Assembly (NCBI RefSeq): GCF_004364805.1
Contig: NZ_SOAP01000001.1
Location: 248,001-312,000 of the forward strand
DNA length: 64,000 bases
From: Pelagimonas phthalicica
Lineage (GTDB): Bacteria; Pseudomonadota; Alphaproteobacteria; Rhodobacterales; Rhodobacteraceae
Direction: 5' to 3'
Positions 53,160-62,495 of this stretch are shown piece by piece; position 1 is the first letter of the stretch, and each line of letters opens with the position of its first letter. The notes beneath the pieces were generated by a model, which had not been told where the DNA came from, searched no databases, and was given only the letters and a program-made list of their open reading frames with translations. The translations under genes were made by a program, and so were the position numbers.

Positions 53160-54013
53160 TTCGCAAGCTCCGATTTGCCGATGATCCGGGTGCGGATCAG
53201 ACCCGAGAGGTAGTCGATTAGATAGACCATGGCGATGATCATAAAAATCATGGTCCAGGCCTGATCCCAGTGATAGGTGCTGATCCGGTCGCTGAGCAGA
53301 AAACCGATGCCCCCCGCGCCGACGATCCCCAGTATCGTGCCCGAGCGTACATTGGATTCAAAATTGTAGAGCAGAACCGAGAGATGCACGGGCAACACCT
53401 GTGGCATGATCGCATAGCGGATGGCCTGCAATCGCGACCCACCCGAGGCGACAACGCCCTCAACAGGTTTCCTGGACGTGTTTTCCAATGCTTCAGAAAA
53501 GAGCTTGGAAAAGGTGCCGATTTCGCTGACGGCGATGGCCAGAATGCCTGGCAAAGGCCCAAGCCCAAACGCACGAATAAAGATCAGCGCCAGGATCAGC
53601 GTTTCGAAGGCGCGGATGATATCATATCCCCGGCGCGTGCCCTGACGCAGCCAGAAAATGCGGTTGATATTCTTGGCCCCGAGAAAGGAGAGCGGAAAGG
53701 CGACGACAGCGCCGAGAACCGTGCCCAGAAACGCCATGGCGATGGTTTCACCAAGCGCGGTCAGGATTTCGAGCCATTCCGCCCAAGTTGACCAAAAATA
53801 GGGCGGGAACATAAAGCTCAGCACGCGTCCCAGCCGCCCGAGGCCGGTCCAGATGCGCTCTGGCGCAAAGTTGAAATCGTAAAGGCACCAGCAAAACAAA
53901 CCAATAAAGCCAACCCAAAGCGCGATCTTGCGCGCGCGCATCGCGGCCGTGTCACGAAAAACACGGGGATGGGCTTCCATTGCGGTGCGAATGTCTTCTT
54001 GTGTCGGAATCAT
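53156..54013 (-). CDS. phnE: Phosphonate ABC permease PhnE (second copy)
   Basis: 285 residues, six membrane segments. [24 protein letters not shown] is the EAA loop, and [21 protein letters not shown] follows. Overlaps the first phnE by ATGA. The two permeases make a heterodimer, as in other alphaproteobacteria. Confidence 0.9.
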   Translation of the reverse strand: MIPTQEDIRTAMEAHPRVFRDTAAMRARKIALWVGFIGLFCWCLYDFNFAPERIWTGLGRLGRVLSFMFPPYFWSTWAEWLEILTALGETIAMAFLGTVLGAVVAFPLSFLGAKNINRIFWLRQGTRRGYDIIRAFETLILALIFIRAFGLGPLPGILAIAVSEIGTFSKLFSEALENTSRKPVEGVVASGGSRLQAIRYAIMPQVLPVHLSVLLYNFESNVRSGTILGIVGAGGIGFLLSDRISTYHWDQAWTMIFMIIAMVYLIDYLSGLIRTRIIGKSELAK

Positions 54014-54942
54014 GCGCTTGGCCCTTTTTCTAATCCGATCACACGGTGGCGGAGTTTTTCTGAACCGTAGTCAATGACAATCACGGTAACGAAGATGATG
54101 ATGAATAGCGCTGAGAGGTCCGTGTATTCCTGCAAAGACAGCGCTTCGCGGAACTCTTGCCCCAGGCCGCCCGCGCCGACATAGCCAATGATGGAACTGG
54201 CACGCACATTGATCTCGAAACGCAGCAAGGTATAGCTGATGATATTGGGCAAAACCTGCGGCACCGCACCATAGCGTATCTGGTCAAACCAAGTGCCACC
54301 AGCGGCTTTGACCCCTTCGAGCGGGCGCATGTCGATGTTTTCGTTCACCTCGGAATACAGCTTGCCCAGCGCGCCGGTGGCGTGCAGGCCAATCGCCAGC
54401 ACCCCGGCCATAGGGCCGACAGAAAAGCAAAAGACAAAGATCAACGCCCAGACGAGTTCGGGGACGGTGCGGGCAATCTCAAGATAACGGCGGCTGACCC
54501 AAAGCACAGTCTTGTTCGGGGCCAAGTTACGCGCAGCCGGAAATGAGAGAAGAAAGCCACCTATAACACCCAGAGTGGTGGCCATGAACGCAATCAGGAT
54601 GGTTTCCACCAGCAAGTTCAACCAGATCTTCCACCGCCAGAACCAATTGGCCAAATCCGCGCTAAGCGTCTCCCAGCTGAGTTCCGGCAATGTCTTGGCG
54701 ATGAATTCTCCGAGCCGCGGAATACCGGCGGGAATGATCCAGCGCCATTCACGCGCGCCATCTGGCATCGTGACTTGTGTCACCTTGAAGAAATCCCCAA
54801 GCCAGGCGGAAAATGTGAACATGGCCAGAAAGATCACGCTGGCCACGAGCCAACCCATCTGGGTTCTGCGGCGCAAAGCGCTGTAATCAACCTCGAACTG
54901 CTGCATAGGCGACAGATCAGGCGTATCGGCAAAGGCGGTCAT
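54010..54942 (-). CDS. phnE: Phosphonate ABC permease PhnE (first copy)
   Basis: 310 residues from MTAFADTPDLSPMQQF. Six membrane segments, a long periplasmic loop after the first, EAA loop EGVKAAGGTWFDQIRYGAVPQVLP, then RASSIIGYVGAGGLGQEFREA. Preceded by a hairpin in the gap after phnD. Confidence 0.9.
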   Translation of the reverse strand: MTAFADTPDLSPMQQFEVDYSALRRRTQMGWLVASVIFLAMFTFSAWLGDFFKVTQVTMPDGAREWRWIIPAGIPRLGEFIAKTLPELSWETLSADLANWFWRWKIWLNLLVETILIAFMATTLGVIGGFLLSFPAARNLAPNKTVLWVSRRYLEIARTVPELVWALIFVFCFSVGPMAGVLAIGLHATGALGKLYSEVNENIDMRPLEGVKAAGGTWFDQIRYGAVPQVLPNIISYTLLRFEINVRASSIIGYVGAGGLGQEFREALSLQEYTDLSALFIIIFVTVIVIDYGSEKLRHRVIGLEKGPSA

Positions 54943-54952
54943 GGCGCGACGT

Positions 54953-54989
54953 CCCAAAAAGAAAGCCCCCGGCCAGATTGGCCGGGGGC
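54953..54989 (-). terminator. Attenuator-like terminator between phnD and phnE
   Basis: Perfect 10-bp stem GCCCCCGGCC/GGCCGGGGGC with a 5-nt loop. On the minus strand it is followed by CTTTCTTTTT. It has the form of an intrinsic terminator and would lower permease relative to binding-protein expression. Confidence 0.75.
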
Positions 54990-55000
54990 GATGGTGGAGT

Positions 55001-55912
55001 TTAGGAAGAGCGACGCTGGCGCTTCAGCCAAGCACGCATGTCAACAATCCACTGATAGCGTTCGTGGTTGACTTCGATCCAGCCGGTTTGCGGGTTCGGA
55101 TCTTCTTCTTTCCAGCCGGTCATGGCGCGGAACGCTTCCAGGTCTTTGTCCTGAACGGTCATCACTGCCTCTTTCACCGCATCTTTCAGCTCTTGTGGCA
55201 GGTTCGCGCGCGCGGTGAAGGGGCCAGAGGTGATTTCCGGGCTTTCCCAGATCGGGCAGACAACGCCCTCTTCGATCATGCCCTTGTCGATCATGCGCTG
55301 CCAACGGCCATCAACAGCGTTGTTCTGCCAAGTGGCTGCCGCATCAAAGGTGCCCTGAACCACGCCAGCAACACCGGCTTCGTGCGAGCCAGAGAAGGGG
55401 ATCGCCGAGAAGAACGTCTTTGGGTCCACCTCTTTGGCGATGTTGAAATATGGAACCGCATAGCCCGATGTGCTGTCCGGGTCGGCAAAGGCCAAAACCT
55501 TGCCTTCGAGATCCTTGATGTCTTTGTAACCGTCGGCGCAGCGGGTTACGACGACCGAATAGTAACCGGTGGACCCGTCTTTACGCTGGCGCGAAACAAG
55601 TGGCTCAACCTTGCCGTCGGTGCCGGTATAGGCTGCGGCGTAGGAAGAGGAGCCAAAGAAGGCGAATTCGATCTGATCCGCGCCAATGGCTTGGATCACG
55701 CCGTCATAGTTGCCAGCGGTGAAGATTTCGACCTCAACACCCAACTCTTTTTCGAGATACAGCTCGAACGGGGTGTAACGCGCGATGCGGTCTTTTTCGT
55801 TTTCGCCCGACAGGATGCCGAATTTGATAACGGCATAGTCTTCTTTCCAGTCAGCCGCGACAGCAGCCGATGCGGTCAATGCGACCAGAGCGGTAGTAGC
55901 CAATAGTTTCAT
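55001..55912 (-). CDS. phnD: Phosphonate ABC binding protein PhnD
   Basis: 303 residues with a signal peptide (MKLLATTALVALTASAAVAA). KFGILSGENEKDRIARYTPFELYLEKELG, EFAFFGSSSYAAAY, LAFADPDSTSGYAVPYF and SGSHEAGVAGVVQGTFDAAATW are PhnD hallmarks. GGGGGA ribosome site. Lies 63 nt after phnC. Confidence 0.92.
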   Translation of the reverse strand: MKLLATTALVALTASAAVAADWKEDYAVIKFGILSGENEKDRIARYTPFELYLEKELGVEVEIFTAGNYDGVIQAIGADQIEFAFFGSSSYAAAYTGTDGKVEPLVSRQRKDGSTGYYSVVVTRCADGYKDIKDLEGKVLAFADPDSTSGYAVPYFNIAKEVDPKTFFSAIPFSGSHEAGVAGVVQGTFDAAATWQNNAVDGRWQRMIDKGMIEEGVVCPIWESPEITSGPFTARANLPQELKDAVKEAVMTVQDKDLEAFRAMTGWKEEDPNPQTGWIEVNHERYQWIVDMRAWLKRQRRSS

Positions 55913-55975
55913 GGTGGTGTCCCCCAGGTTGGTTTGGCTTGGTGGTAAGTCGAGGTGATCCGCGATAGCCTGCGC

Positions 55976-56776
55976 TTAGGCAGGCACCGCAATGGATTGA
56001 GTGGAGGTGACGGCTTCGTTGAATTCGCGCAGCCCTTGCGTGCCATAGATGTCGCGCACAACATCATCGGTCAGCTGAGCGGCAGTGCCGTCGAAAAACA
56101 CACGCCCGGCTCGCATGGCGATGATGCGGTCGCAATAGGCGCGTGCAGTATCCAGCGTGTGGAGGTTGACCAGCACGGTCAGCCCGTCTTCTTTGTTAAT
56201 CTGCTTTAGCCCGTCCATGACCAGGGTGGCATTGGCCGGGTCAAGCGAGGCAATGGGTTCATCCGCCAGCATGATCTTGGGTTGTTGAACCAGCGCCTTG
56301 GCAATGGCTGCGCGTTGTTGTTGCCCGCCGGACAGGGTCCCGGCGCGCTGCAAGGCCTGTGGAACAAGATCGAGGCGATCCAGCGCTTGCAGCGCCATGG
56401 TGCGTTCCTCATCCGAGAATTGCATGGCCATTGAGCTGAGAAAGCCATGTTCCGCCAAACGCCCGATCAGCACATTGGTCAGAACATCCAGACGGTCCAC
56501 AAGGTTGAACTGCTGGAAAATCATCGCGCAATCGCGTCGCCAGTCGCGCAATGCTTTGCCGCGCAGGCTGGTGATTTCCACACCGTCAAACGAAATCGAC
56601 CCCGTAGTGGGGTCGATCAAACGGTTGATAAGACGGAGCATTGTGGATTTGCCGGCACCAGAGCGGCCAATCACGCCGACAAACTGACCCGGTTCGATAT
56701 CCAGTGAAACTGTGTCCACGGCCTTTGTTTCAGCAAAGACCTTGGAGACCTTGGTAAGTGTAAGCGTTGCAGCCAT
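55976..56776 (-). CDS. phnC: Phosphonate ABC ATPase PhnC
   Basis: 266 residues. Walker [31 protein letters not shown] (PhnC-type Q-loop), signature [15 protein letters not shown], Walker [13 protein letters not shown]. No Shine-Dalgarno sequence is visible, because a PhnF box ends 5 nt before the ATG. The message may be leaderless or nearly so. Confidence 0.92.
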   Translation of the reverse strand: MAATLTLTKVSKVFAETKAVDTVSLDIEPGQFVGVIGRSGAGKSTMLRLINRLIDPTTGSISFDGVEITSLRGKALRDWRRDCAMIFQQFNLVDRLDVLTNVLIGRLAEHGFLSSMAMQFSDEERTMALQALDRLDLVPQALQRAGTLSGGQQQRAAIAKALVQQPKIMLADEPIASLDPANATLVMDGLKQINKEDGLTVLVNLHTLDTARAYCDRIIAMRAGRVFFDGTAAQLTDDVVRDIYGTQGLREFNEAVTSTQSIAVPA

Positions 56777-56780
56777 GATG

Positions 56781-56796
56781 ATTCATCCGAATGAAT
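56781..56796. promoter_or_regulatory. PhnF box 2
   Basis: ATTCATCCGAATGAAT, a 16-bp palindrome with one mismatched pair, directly before the phnC ATG. Bound repressor would cover the start region. Confidence 0.8.
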
Positions 56797-56862
56797 TTTC
56801 TAGGTTACATTCCGCTGTGAGTGTGACTGTGAGTTAACCTTTAGGTAACAGTTTCTGAAAGA

Positions 56863-58035
56863 TCAGGCAGCGGCAAAGCCCTGGTGCAGCGAAGGTTGCA
56901 CAATCCCGTTGGAATAGATGACCCGGCCTTCGCGCAGGGTTGCCACAACCCGGTCGCTTTGATCCACCAAAGCAAGGTCAGCACGTTTGCCCAGAGCAAT
57001 TTCACCGCGATCAGAAAAGCCCAGCGCCTGCGCCGGATTGGCCGATGCCAAACGCGCCGCGCCTGCCAAACCATTCGGGTCAGACTTGGTCAGATTGCGA
57101 ATGGCGGGCAGGATTGCAGCTGGGTGATAGTCTGCCGCGAGGATGTGCAACAGCCCAGCCGCTTGGGCATCACGGGCCGACAGGTTTCCGGAATAGCTTT
57201 GCCCGCGCATGGCATTGGGCGCGCCCATGGCTGTCATCATGCCACGCGCGCTGACCGCTTGCGCAGCCTCAAGCGTCACCGGGAACTCACTGATCACTGC
57301 GCCCAGATCTGCCATCAACTGCCCCTTGTCGGCGGTATCATCATCATGACTGGCCAGAGCAACCCCAGCTTCGCGACACAAACGCGACACGGTTTGCAGA
57401 TTGTGCAGGACCTCTTCGCCCGGCGTGGCCGCGTCGATCCGCTCCTGAACCTTGGCCCGCGCCTCTTCGAGCGAGATGTTGTGATGGGCCGCGCGCAGTT
57501 CAATATGTCGTTCCAGATTACGATATTGCCCCTGCCCAGGCGTGTGATCCATGACCGAGACCAGATCGACCATGCCGTCACGCAACAGCCCTTCGAGCGC
57601 GTCAATCGCTGCGGTAAAGGTAATGTCAAACCGGGCATGAATACGGTGATCAACCCGGGCATGAGATTTGGCGGCCTTCAGCGCGCGGATCACCTCACTG
57701 GTATGGTCAAAAGAGCGACGTTCGCCATTCCGGGCACCTTTGGAAAAGGACACGGCCGCATAGGCGGTGGTGACACCTGCCGCAGCCAGCCGCACATCCA
57801 AAGCATTCAGCGCCACATTCATGGGGAAATCGACCTGCACGCGCGGCTCGATCTCTTGTTCGATCATATCGCCATGCATGTCAATGAAACCAGGGAACGC
57901 CGTCAGTCCCGCCCCCAGGCCGTGACCTGCGACCGGGGTTTCCGAAATCTCGACGATCACGCCATTTTCAATCCGCAAGGCACCGGCAGGCACAACGCGG
58001 TCAGGCAGAACAAGGGTCAGATCAGACAGCCACAT
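56863..58035 (-). CDS. phnM: PhnM, ribose 1-methylphosphonate 5-triphosphate diphosphatase
   Basis: 390 residues from ATG 58035, 8 nt after GAGGA; a GTG two codons earlier is less likely. PGFIDMHGDMIEQEI, ARVDHRIHARFDI, LVSVMDHTPGQGQ, ASHDDDTADKG, GAPNAMRGQSYSGN and DRGEIALGKRADLALV follow E. coli PhnM throughout, including the histidines. Releases pyrophosphate from the PhnGHIL product. Last gene of the C-P lyase operon. Confidence 0.9.
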   Translation of the reverse strand: MWLSDLTLVLPDRVVPAGALRIENGVIVEISETPVAGHGLGAGLTAFPGFIDMHGDMIEQEIEPRVQVDFPMNVALNALDVRLAAAGVTTAYAAVSFSKGARNGERRSFDHTSEVIRALKAAKSHARVDHRIHARFDITFTAAIDALEGLLRDGMVDLVSVMDHTPGQGQYRNLERHIELRAAHHNISLEEARAKVQERIDAATPGEEVLHNLQTVSRLCREAGVALASHDDDTADKGQLMADLGAVISEFPVTLEAAQAVSARGMMTAMGAPNAMRGQSYSGNLSARDAQAAGLLHILAADYHPAAILPAIRNLTKSDPNGLAGAARLASANPAQALGFSDRGEIALGKRADLALVDQSDRVVATLREGRVIYSNGIVQPSLHQGFAAA

Positions 58036-58741
58036 CTGCACGGTCCTCTTCGTTATAATGATCGGGGGTCAAGTCAACGATACGATCTATCAGGTGCTCC
58101 ACATCATCGGGGTGATGGAACACGCCAATCATGGCCGTGCCTTGCGACTTCAGCTCGGCCAGGCGCGCAACCAAAGCAGCGCGGGCCTTGGCGTCCAAAG
58201 ACGCCGTCGGTTCATCCAGCAAAAGCAGCCGTTGCGGTAGGATCAGAGCGCGGGCCAGATTGACTTTTTGCTGCTCTCCTCCGGAAAAGGTCGTTGGATA
58301 AGCTGGCCAGAGGTCTGGCTTTACGCCGAAAATATCTAAGGCATGGCGGGCCTGCTCCAGCGCGTCGTCGGCTGCCACTCCCGCCAGGCGCAGCGGTTCG
58401 GCGACAATCGCCTCGGCACTGACCCGAGGGCGCGCCGTAAGGAATTGTGTGACAAAGCCAATCTCACTGCGGCGCAGGTAGGCGATGTCAACTTCTGCGG
58501 CCCGCGCAAGATCAATTTCTCCATGTGACGATTGAAACCGGATTTGTCCGGCTTGTGGCAGGTAAGAGCGGTACAAGGTGCGCAATAGCGTGGATTTACC
58601 CGCACCATTCGCCCCTTTGAGAAGCACAAACTCCCCTGCATCCACGGCAAAAGAGATTTTCGAAAAGGCCGCAATCCGATTGCCCAGATGGTGCAGGTCA
58701 AAGGCTTTGCTCAGCCCGTCGATTTCCAGAACAGCTGTCAT
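58022..58741 (-). CDS. phnL: C-P lyase subunit PhnL
   Basis: 239 residues. ABC-type NTPase: KGANGAGKSTLLRTLY, FVTQFLTARPRVSAEAIVAEPL, FSGGEQQKVNLARAL, LLLLDEPTASLD. Works with PhnGHI in attaching the phosphonate to ribose triphosphate. Overlaps phnK by ATGA. Confidence 0.92.
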   Translation of the reverse strand: MTAVLEIDGLSKAFDLHHLGNRIAAFSKISFAVDAGEFVLLKGANGAGKSTLLRTLYRSYLPQAGQIRFQSSHGEIDLARAAEVDIAYLRRSEIGFVTQFLTARPRVSAEAIVAEPLRLAGVAADDALEQARHALDIFGVKPDLWPAYPTTFSGGEQQKVNLARALILPQRLLLLDEPTASLDAKARAALVARLAELKSQGTAMIGVFHHPDDVEHLIDRIVDLTPDHYNEEDRADVAV

Positions 58742-59535
58742 AGTTTTGCATGCACCAATTGTTGCGTATAGGCGTGTTGCGGGTCTTGAAAGATTTGGTC
58801 CGCAAGGCCGGTTTCCACCACCTGCCCGCGCCGCATGACCATAACGCGATCCGCCAATGTGCGGATAACACCCAGATCATGGCTGACGATGACCATCGTA
58901 ATCTGACGATCCTGTTGCAGACGTTTTAGCGTATCCAGCACTAGCGCCTGCACCGAGACATCCAAACCGGTGGTTGGTTCATCCAACAACAGCAAAGCGG
59001 GCTCTAGCGCGATGGCTTTGGCCAGTTGCACGCGCTGCTGCATACCCCCCGAAAGCTCAATCGGCGGCGCGTCAAGGCGTTCCAGCGGGAATTCCGAGGC
59101 TTCAAGCGCCGTTGTCGCCTTGGCGCGCAGGGTCGCAAAACTACGCTCGCCCGCCACCAAGAGGCGTTCGGCAACGTTGCCCGACGAGGAATGTTTCATC
59201 AGCAAGCCCAGATGTGGGTTTTGATAGACAATGCCGATCTTGGTGGCGCAAAGCATCCGGCGGGCAAACCGGTCAAGGTCGAACAGGTTGCCCTCGGTTT
59301 CGGGGAGATTAAGGCTGTAGCTGCCCTGATCCGGCGTTTCCTCAAGGTTCATCATGCGCAACAGCGTCGATTTCCCCGATCCGCTTTCGCCGACAATCCC
59401 CAACACTTCACCGGGATAGGCATAGGCCGAGACGTCGCGCAGTGCTTGAACATCCCCATAGGTTTTTGACACGTGATCCACCCGCAAGAGCGGCAGGGTT
59501 TTCACGAAACGGGGAGCTTCCAATGCCAGTGTCAT
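58738..59535 (-). CDS. phnK: C-P lyase subunit PhnK
   Basis: 265 residues from MTLALEAPRF; the start overlaps the phnJ stop (ATGA). GESGSGKSTLLRMMN, IVYQNPHLGLLMKHSSSGNVAERL, LSGGMQQRVQLAKAI, LLLLDEPTTGLD. An oligopeptide-type NTPase subunit that binds the PhnGHIJ core. Confidence 0.92.
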   Translation of the reverse strand: MTLALEAPRFVKTLPLLRVDHVSKTYGDVQALRDVSAYAYPGEVLGIVGESGSGKSTLLRMMNLEETPDQGSYSLNLPETEGNLFDLDRFARRMLCATKIGIVYQNPHLGLLMKHSSSGNVAERLLVAGERSFATLRAKATTALEASEFPLERLDAPPIELSGGMQQRVQLAKAIALEPALLLLDEPTTGLDVSVQALVLDTLKRLQQDRQITMVIVSHDLGVIRTLADRVMVMRRGQVVETGLADQIFQDPQHAYTQQLVHAKL

Positions 59536-60446
59536 TGCGCCATCTCCCCGTTTTTGTACCAGGTTTCGCCTTTGATGACGCCCTCTCCATCGCGCTGTCG
59601 AATGGCCTTGACACCCCATTCACTGTCCGACACCTCGTAGGTCGATGTTCCGCCATCTTGCGGAATTTCATTCATGAAAAAGCCCTTGGTCCCGGAACGA
59701 TGGCATGTCAGGCCGCCATGATCTTCGACCCTGTAGGGCACATCTGAAAAGACCAGTGGCTCAACCCGGGTATAGGGCGGCACGGCATAGATGCGTTTCT
59801 CGCGTCCGGCAGACAGGATGGTCAGATGTTTAGCCATATGCAGCTTGGGCACGTCCCAGCGAGGGATTGGCGACGGGGTCATGATGTGGCGGCCATGCAC
59901 CAGCGAAGGATAGCTGGCCCCCTGCATCACCCGCCCCGAACGCACGATCTGTTCATAGAGCTGCAGCCACATACGCCCGTAGTCGGCATCCGCATGCATC
60001 TGACGAGCGATGGACATATTGGGCTGAACCGGGCGCAACGGCTCGGGGTTTGGAACTTGCAGCACCAGGATCTGATCCTCGCTCAGGATCTCTTCGGGGA
60101 TGCGGTGACGTGACTGGATCAAATCAGCCTGCAAGGTATCCATCGTGACAGGAGCCCCGGCCACCCGCGCAATAAAGCGGCGGATCGAGGCGGCATTGAC
60201 ACTGTCATCCGCCCCCTGATCAATCACTTTTACAGTGGTTTCTGGGTTCACCAAGGTCAGCGAAACCTGCAAACCTCCGGTCCCCCAGCCCCGCGCCATT
60301 GGCACTTCGCGGCTGGCATAGGGCATCTGGCAACCCGGCACCGCCACAGCTTTGATCATCTTGCGCCGCAACTCACGCTTGGCCGAGGCATCCAAAAAGC
60401 CATAGCTCATGGCCTCCCAAGGTTTGGTCAATTCAGAAAGGCTCAT
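59532..60446 (-). CDS. phnJ: PhnJ-family C-P lyase subunit lacking three of four signature cysteines
   Basis: 304 residues, somewhat longer than E. coli PhnJ. The fold is fully recognisable: KAVAVPGCQMPYASREVPM, RGWGTGGLQ, KVIDQGADDSVNAASIRRF, SRHRIPEE, PSPIPRWDVPKL and GREKRIYAVPPYTRVEPL. Gly38 corresponds to the radical Gly32 of E. coli. The C-terminal iron-sulfur/Cys272 signature CX2C-X21-CX5C is not kept: Cys248 remains, but the other three positions read Ser251, Val272 and Gly278. Only one other cysteine (Cys39) exists in the protein. The frame is intact and other frames are closed, so this is not a frameshift. Confidence 0.9.
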   Translation of the reverse strand: MSLSELTKPWEAMSYGFLDASAKRELRRKMIKAVAVPGCQMPYASREVPMARGWGTGGLQVSLTLVNPETTVKVIDQGADDSVNAASIRRFIARVAGAPVTMDTLQADLIQSRHRIPEEILSEDQILVLQVPNPEPLRPVQPNMSIARQMHADADYGRMWLQLYEQIVRSGRVMQGASYPSLVHGRHIMTPSPIPRWDVPKLHMAKHLTILSAGREKRIYAVPPYTRVEPLVFSDVPYRVEDHGGLTCHRSGTKGFFMNEIPQDGGTSTYEVSDSEWGVKAIRQRDGEGVIKGETWYKNGEMAQ

Positions 60447-61534
60447 TCCGCAGGCTCGCTTTTTGTCGGGGCCGGGTCACTGGTAGCTGACTCAGTTTTG
60501 GCAGCGTTCTTGGCCTTGGCATCGCGCATGGCATCCAAAGAGGATTGAAAGGTGACGTAGTGTGGCAGTTTGAAATGGATACAAAAGCCCGAGCTTTCGA
60601 CCCCTTCGGTGTGATAGAGAAAGAACTCTTCTTCGGTCGCTGACCCTTTTGGCGCGCCACCGCTGTTCAAGTCCAAAGTGGCGGCCGAGATACATTTGAC
60701 TTCGTTCCAGCCAAAGGTCGCCGCAAAGCCAAGGTTGAGCTTTTCGGATTTCTTGCTGACGACCTCGGCCTGGCTGACTTTGACACGCCCCGCCGAGAAT
60801 TTGCGCCCGTCGGGATGCGAGACAGTGATGTCCGCCTCGGCCAATCGCAATTCATTGACCGTTGGGTGTGCCTGCCCATAGCCGCGCATCGCGGCATAGC
60901 CCAGCGCTAGAACACCGCCTGTATCCGCCCGGGCAAGGCTTTGCAGGGTATGGGCACGTTTGGACGGGAAAAGCAGGGGTTCGCGAGTCAGATCGGGAAT
61001 GTCACCGCCTGCGGTTTGATCCGGCTCTGGCAAATCCACCAGATCGTTCTCCGCCTGCCAAGCACTGACAGACGGTTGTTGCGCCGGGGCCGGCTGATCG
61101 GCGGGTTCGACTGAGGACGGGGTAAACCGATCACCGCGCAGCACATCTGTTGCCAGAATACGGTGGGCATAATCCAAAGTTGGCCCTAACACCTGCCCGC
61201 CGGGAATGTCCTTGAACGCAGCAGAAATGCGGCGATGAGTGAAAAGGTCGCCCTGCTCAACTGGCTCGGCGACGGTGAGGCGAGGTTGCGTCGTGCGCCA
61301 GGCCCGAAGCAGCAAAACCGCCTCATAAATCTCGCCGCCTGTTTGCGCCAAAGCCAGAGCCGCCAGATCTTCGTCATAAAGCGAGGCTTCGCCCATGACC
61401 CGATCTACGAGATAAGGCAGGCTTTGGCGAATATCGTTGACACGCTGCGCATCAAAGCTGCCGATCTCTTCACGAAACAGGCGTTCGGACTGCTCAATCG
61501 CCCGTTCGCCGCCGCGGGTTGCTACATAAGCCAT
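60443..61534 (-). CDS. phnI: C-P lyase subunit PhnI
   Basis: 363 residues. VATRGGERAIEQSERL, YLVDRVMGEASLYDEDLAALALAQ, RRISAAFKDIPGGQVLGPTLDYAHR, RGYGQAHP and SSGFCIHFKLPHYVTFQ follow E. coli PhnI. It has a C-terminal Ala/Lys-rich tail not present in E. coli. Nucleosidase/transferase subunit. Starts one base before the phnH stop ends (TAATG). Confidence 0.92.
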   Translation of the reverse strand: MAYVATRGGERAIEQSERLFREEIGSFDAQRVNDIRQSLPYLVDRVMGEASLYDEDLAALALAQTGGEIYEAVLLLRAWRTTQPRLTVAEPVEQGDLFTHRRISAAFKDIPGGQVLGPTLDYAHRILATDVLRGDRFTPSSVEPADQPAPAQQPSVSAWQAENDLVDLPEPDQTAGGDIPDLTREPLLFPSKRAHTLQSLARADTGGVLALGYAAMRGYGQAHPTVNELRLAEADITVSHPDGRKFSAGRVKVSQAEVVSKKSEKLNLGFAATFGWNEVKCISAATLDLNSGGAPKGSATEEEFFLYHTEGVESSGFCIHFKLPHYVTFQSSLDAMRDAKAKNAAKTESATSDPAPTKSEPAE

Positions 61535-62079
61535 TACAAAACCTCGACAATTGTGGAGCGGGGAAGAGCGGCCAGACGATCGCCATCCAGTAGGATCAGT
61601 TCAAACCCGGTTGGGTAGCGCATGACCTGCGCGCGCGTCTGCCAGAACCCATCAGGCAAGCCCGCAACTTGCAAATCGCAGGTTCCGTTGACCCCAGGGC
61701 CACTGAGACGCAGATGTGCACCTGCGCCCAATTTGCAGCGAAGGATCACCGTCGCGCCCTCATCAGGATAGAGGTCACTGCCCAGTTGAAGCGATTTCAA
61801 AACTTCGCTGTCTTGAACGGTGGCTAGGAATACATGGTCAGCGCTGGCCATATCGGCGATCTCAGCGCCAGAGCGCATGACCTGCGGTATCAGCAAGGGA
61901 TCCGCTGAATACACCCGGCATTCACGATCAATCAGCGCATCGATCAAGGCAGCCTCGCCCGGTTTGGGCAAGTGCCGGATCTGCCCCGGGCGGCTAAGCG
62001 CCCAAAGCAAAGCATCAAAGCTGGCATTGGCCTCAATTTCTTCGGCACTGCGGAGGGGGGGGGCGGATTGGGACATCAA
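61534..62079 (-). CDS. phnH: C-P lyase subunit PhnH
   Basis: 181 residues. EIEANASFDALLWALSRPGQIRHL, RECRVYSADPLLIPQV, and LRLSGPGVNGTCDLQVAGLPDGFW are PhnH features. Structural subunit of the PhnGHIJ core. Overlaps phnG by ATGA. Confidence 0.9.
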   Translation of the reverse strand: MMSQSAPPLRSAEEIEANASFDALLWALSRPGQIRHLPKPGEAALIDALIDRECRVYSADPLLIPQVMRSGAEIADMASADHVFLATVQDSEVLKSLQLGSDLYPDEGATVILRCKLGAGAHLRLSGPGVNGTCDLQVAGLPDGFWQTRAQVMRYPTGFELILLDGDRLAALPRSTIVEVL

Positions 62080-62495
62080 AACGTCTCCATGTTCACACGC
62101 GTCGCTTCTACCCGGCGCAGGGTTTCGCGATCTTCGGCGGCTTGGTCATTGGCGGCTTGGTCGCAAAAGGCAGCGCAGGCCTCTGACTGCACATCGTTTT
62201 GCAGCGCCAAATCGACCAGAGCCATGGCCATCGCCGCCTCAAGATCATGGCCGCGTCGCATGCCGTAACCTTGCTGGTCGCCAGCGCGAATATGTGCTTC
62301 GCTGACCAGAACCTCGCCTAGGTGAAATACGGTGCCTTGCGCCGTATCGCGCATGGGCAGCATGATAAGACCTGTCCGGCTTTTCAGCACGTCGATCTCT
62401 CCCAGATCCCCAATCAACGTTTCTGCAAAATGTTTTAACTTGTCGGGTGCGGCCCGTGCCAAAACGTCGAGTTGGGGGTCTGTGTCAGCCATCAT
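62076..62495 (-). CDS. phnG: C-P lyase subunit PhnG
   Basis: 139 residues; ATGATG start allows 62495 or 62492. LARAAPDKLKHFAE, KSRTGLIMLPMRDTAQGTVFHLGEVLVSEAHI, GYGMRRGHDLEAAMAMALVDLA. Overlaps phnF by 11 nt, so the regulator and C-P lyase genes share one message. Confidence 0.9.
   Translation of the reverse strand: MMADTDPQLDVLARAAPDKLKHFAETLIGDLGEIDVLKSRTGLIMLPMRDTAQGTVFHLGEVLVSEAHIRAGDQQGYGMRRGHDLEAAMAMALVDLALQNDVQSEACAAFCDQAANDQAAEDRETLRRVEATRVNMETF

Noticed and set aside
56884-58263. 459-codon plus-strand frame opposite phnM and phnL
   Set aside because: Antisense shadow of two well-recognised genes in an overlapping operon.
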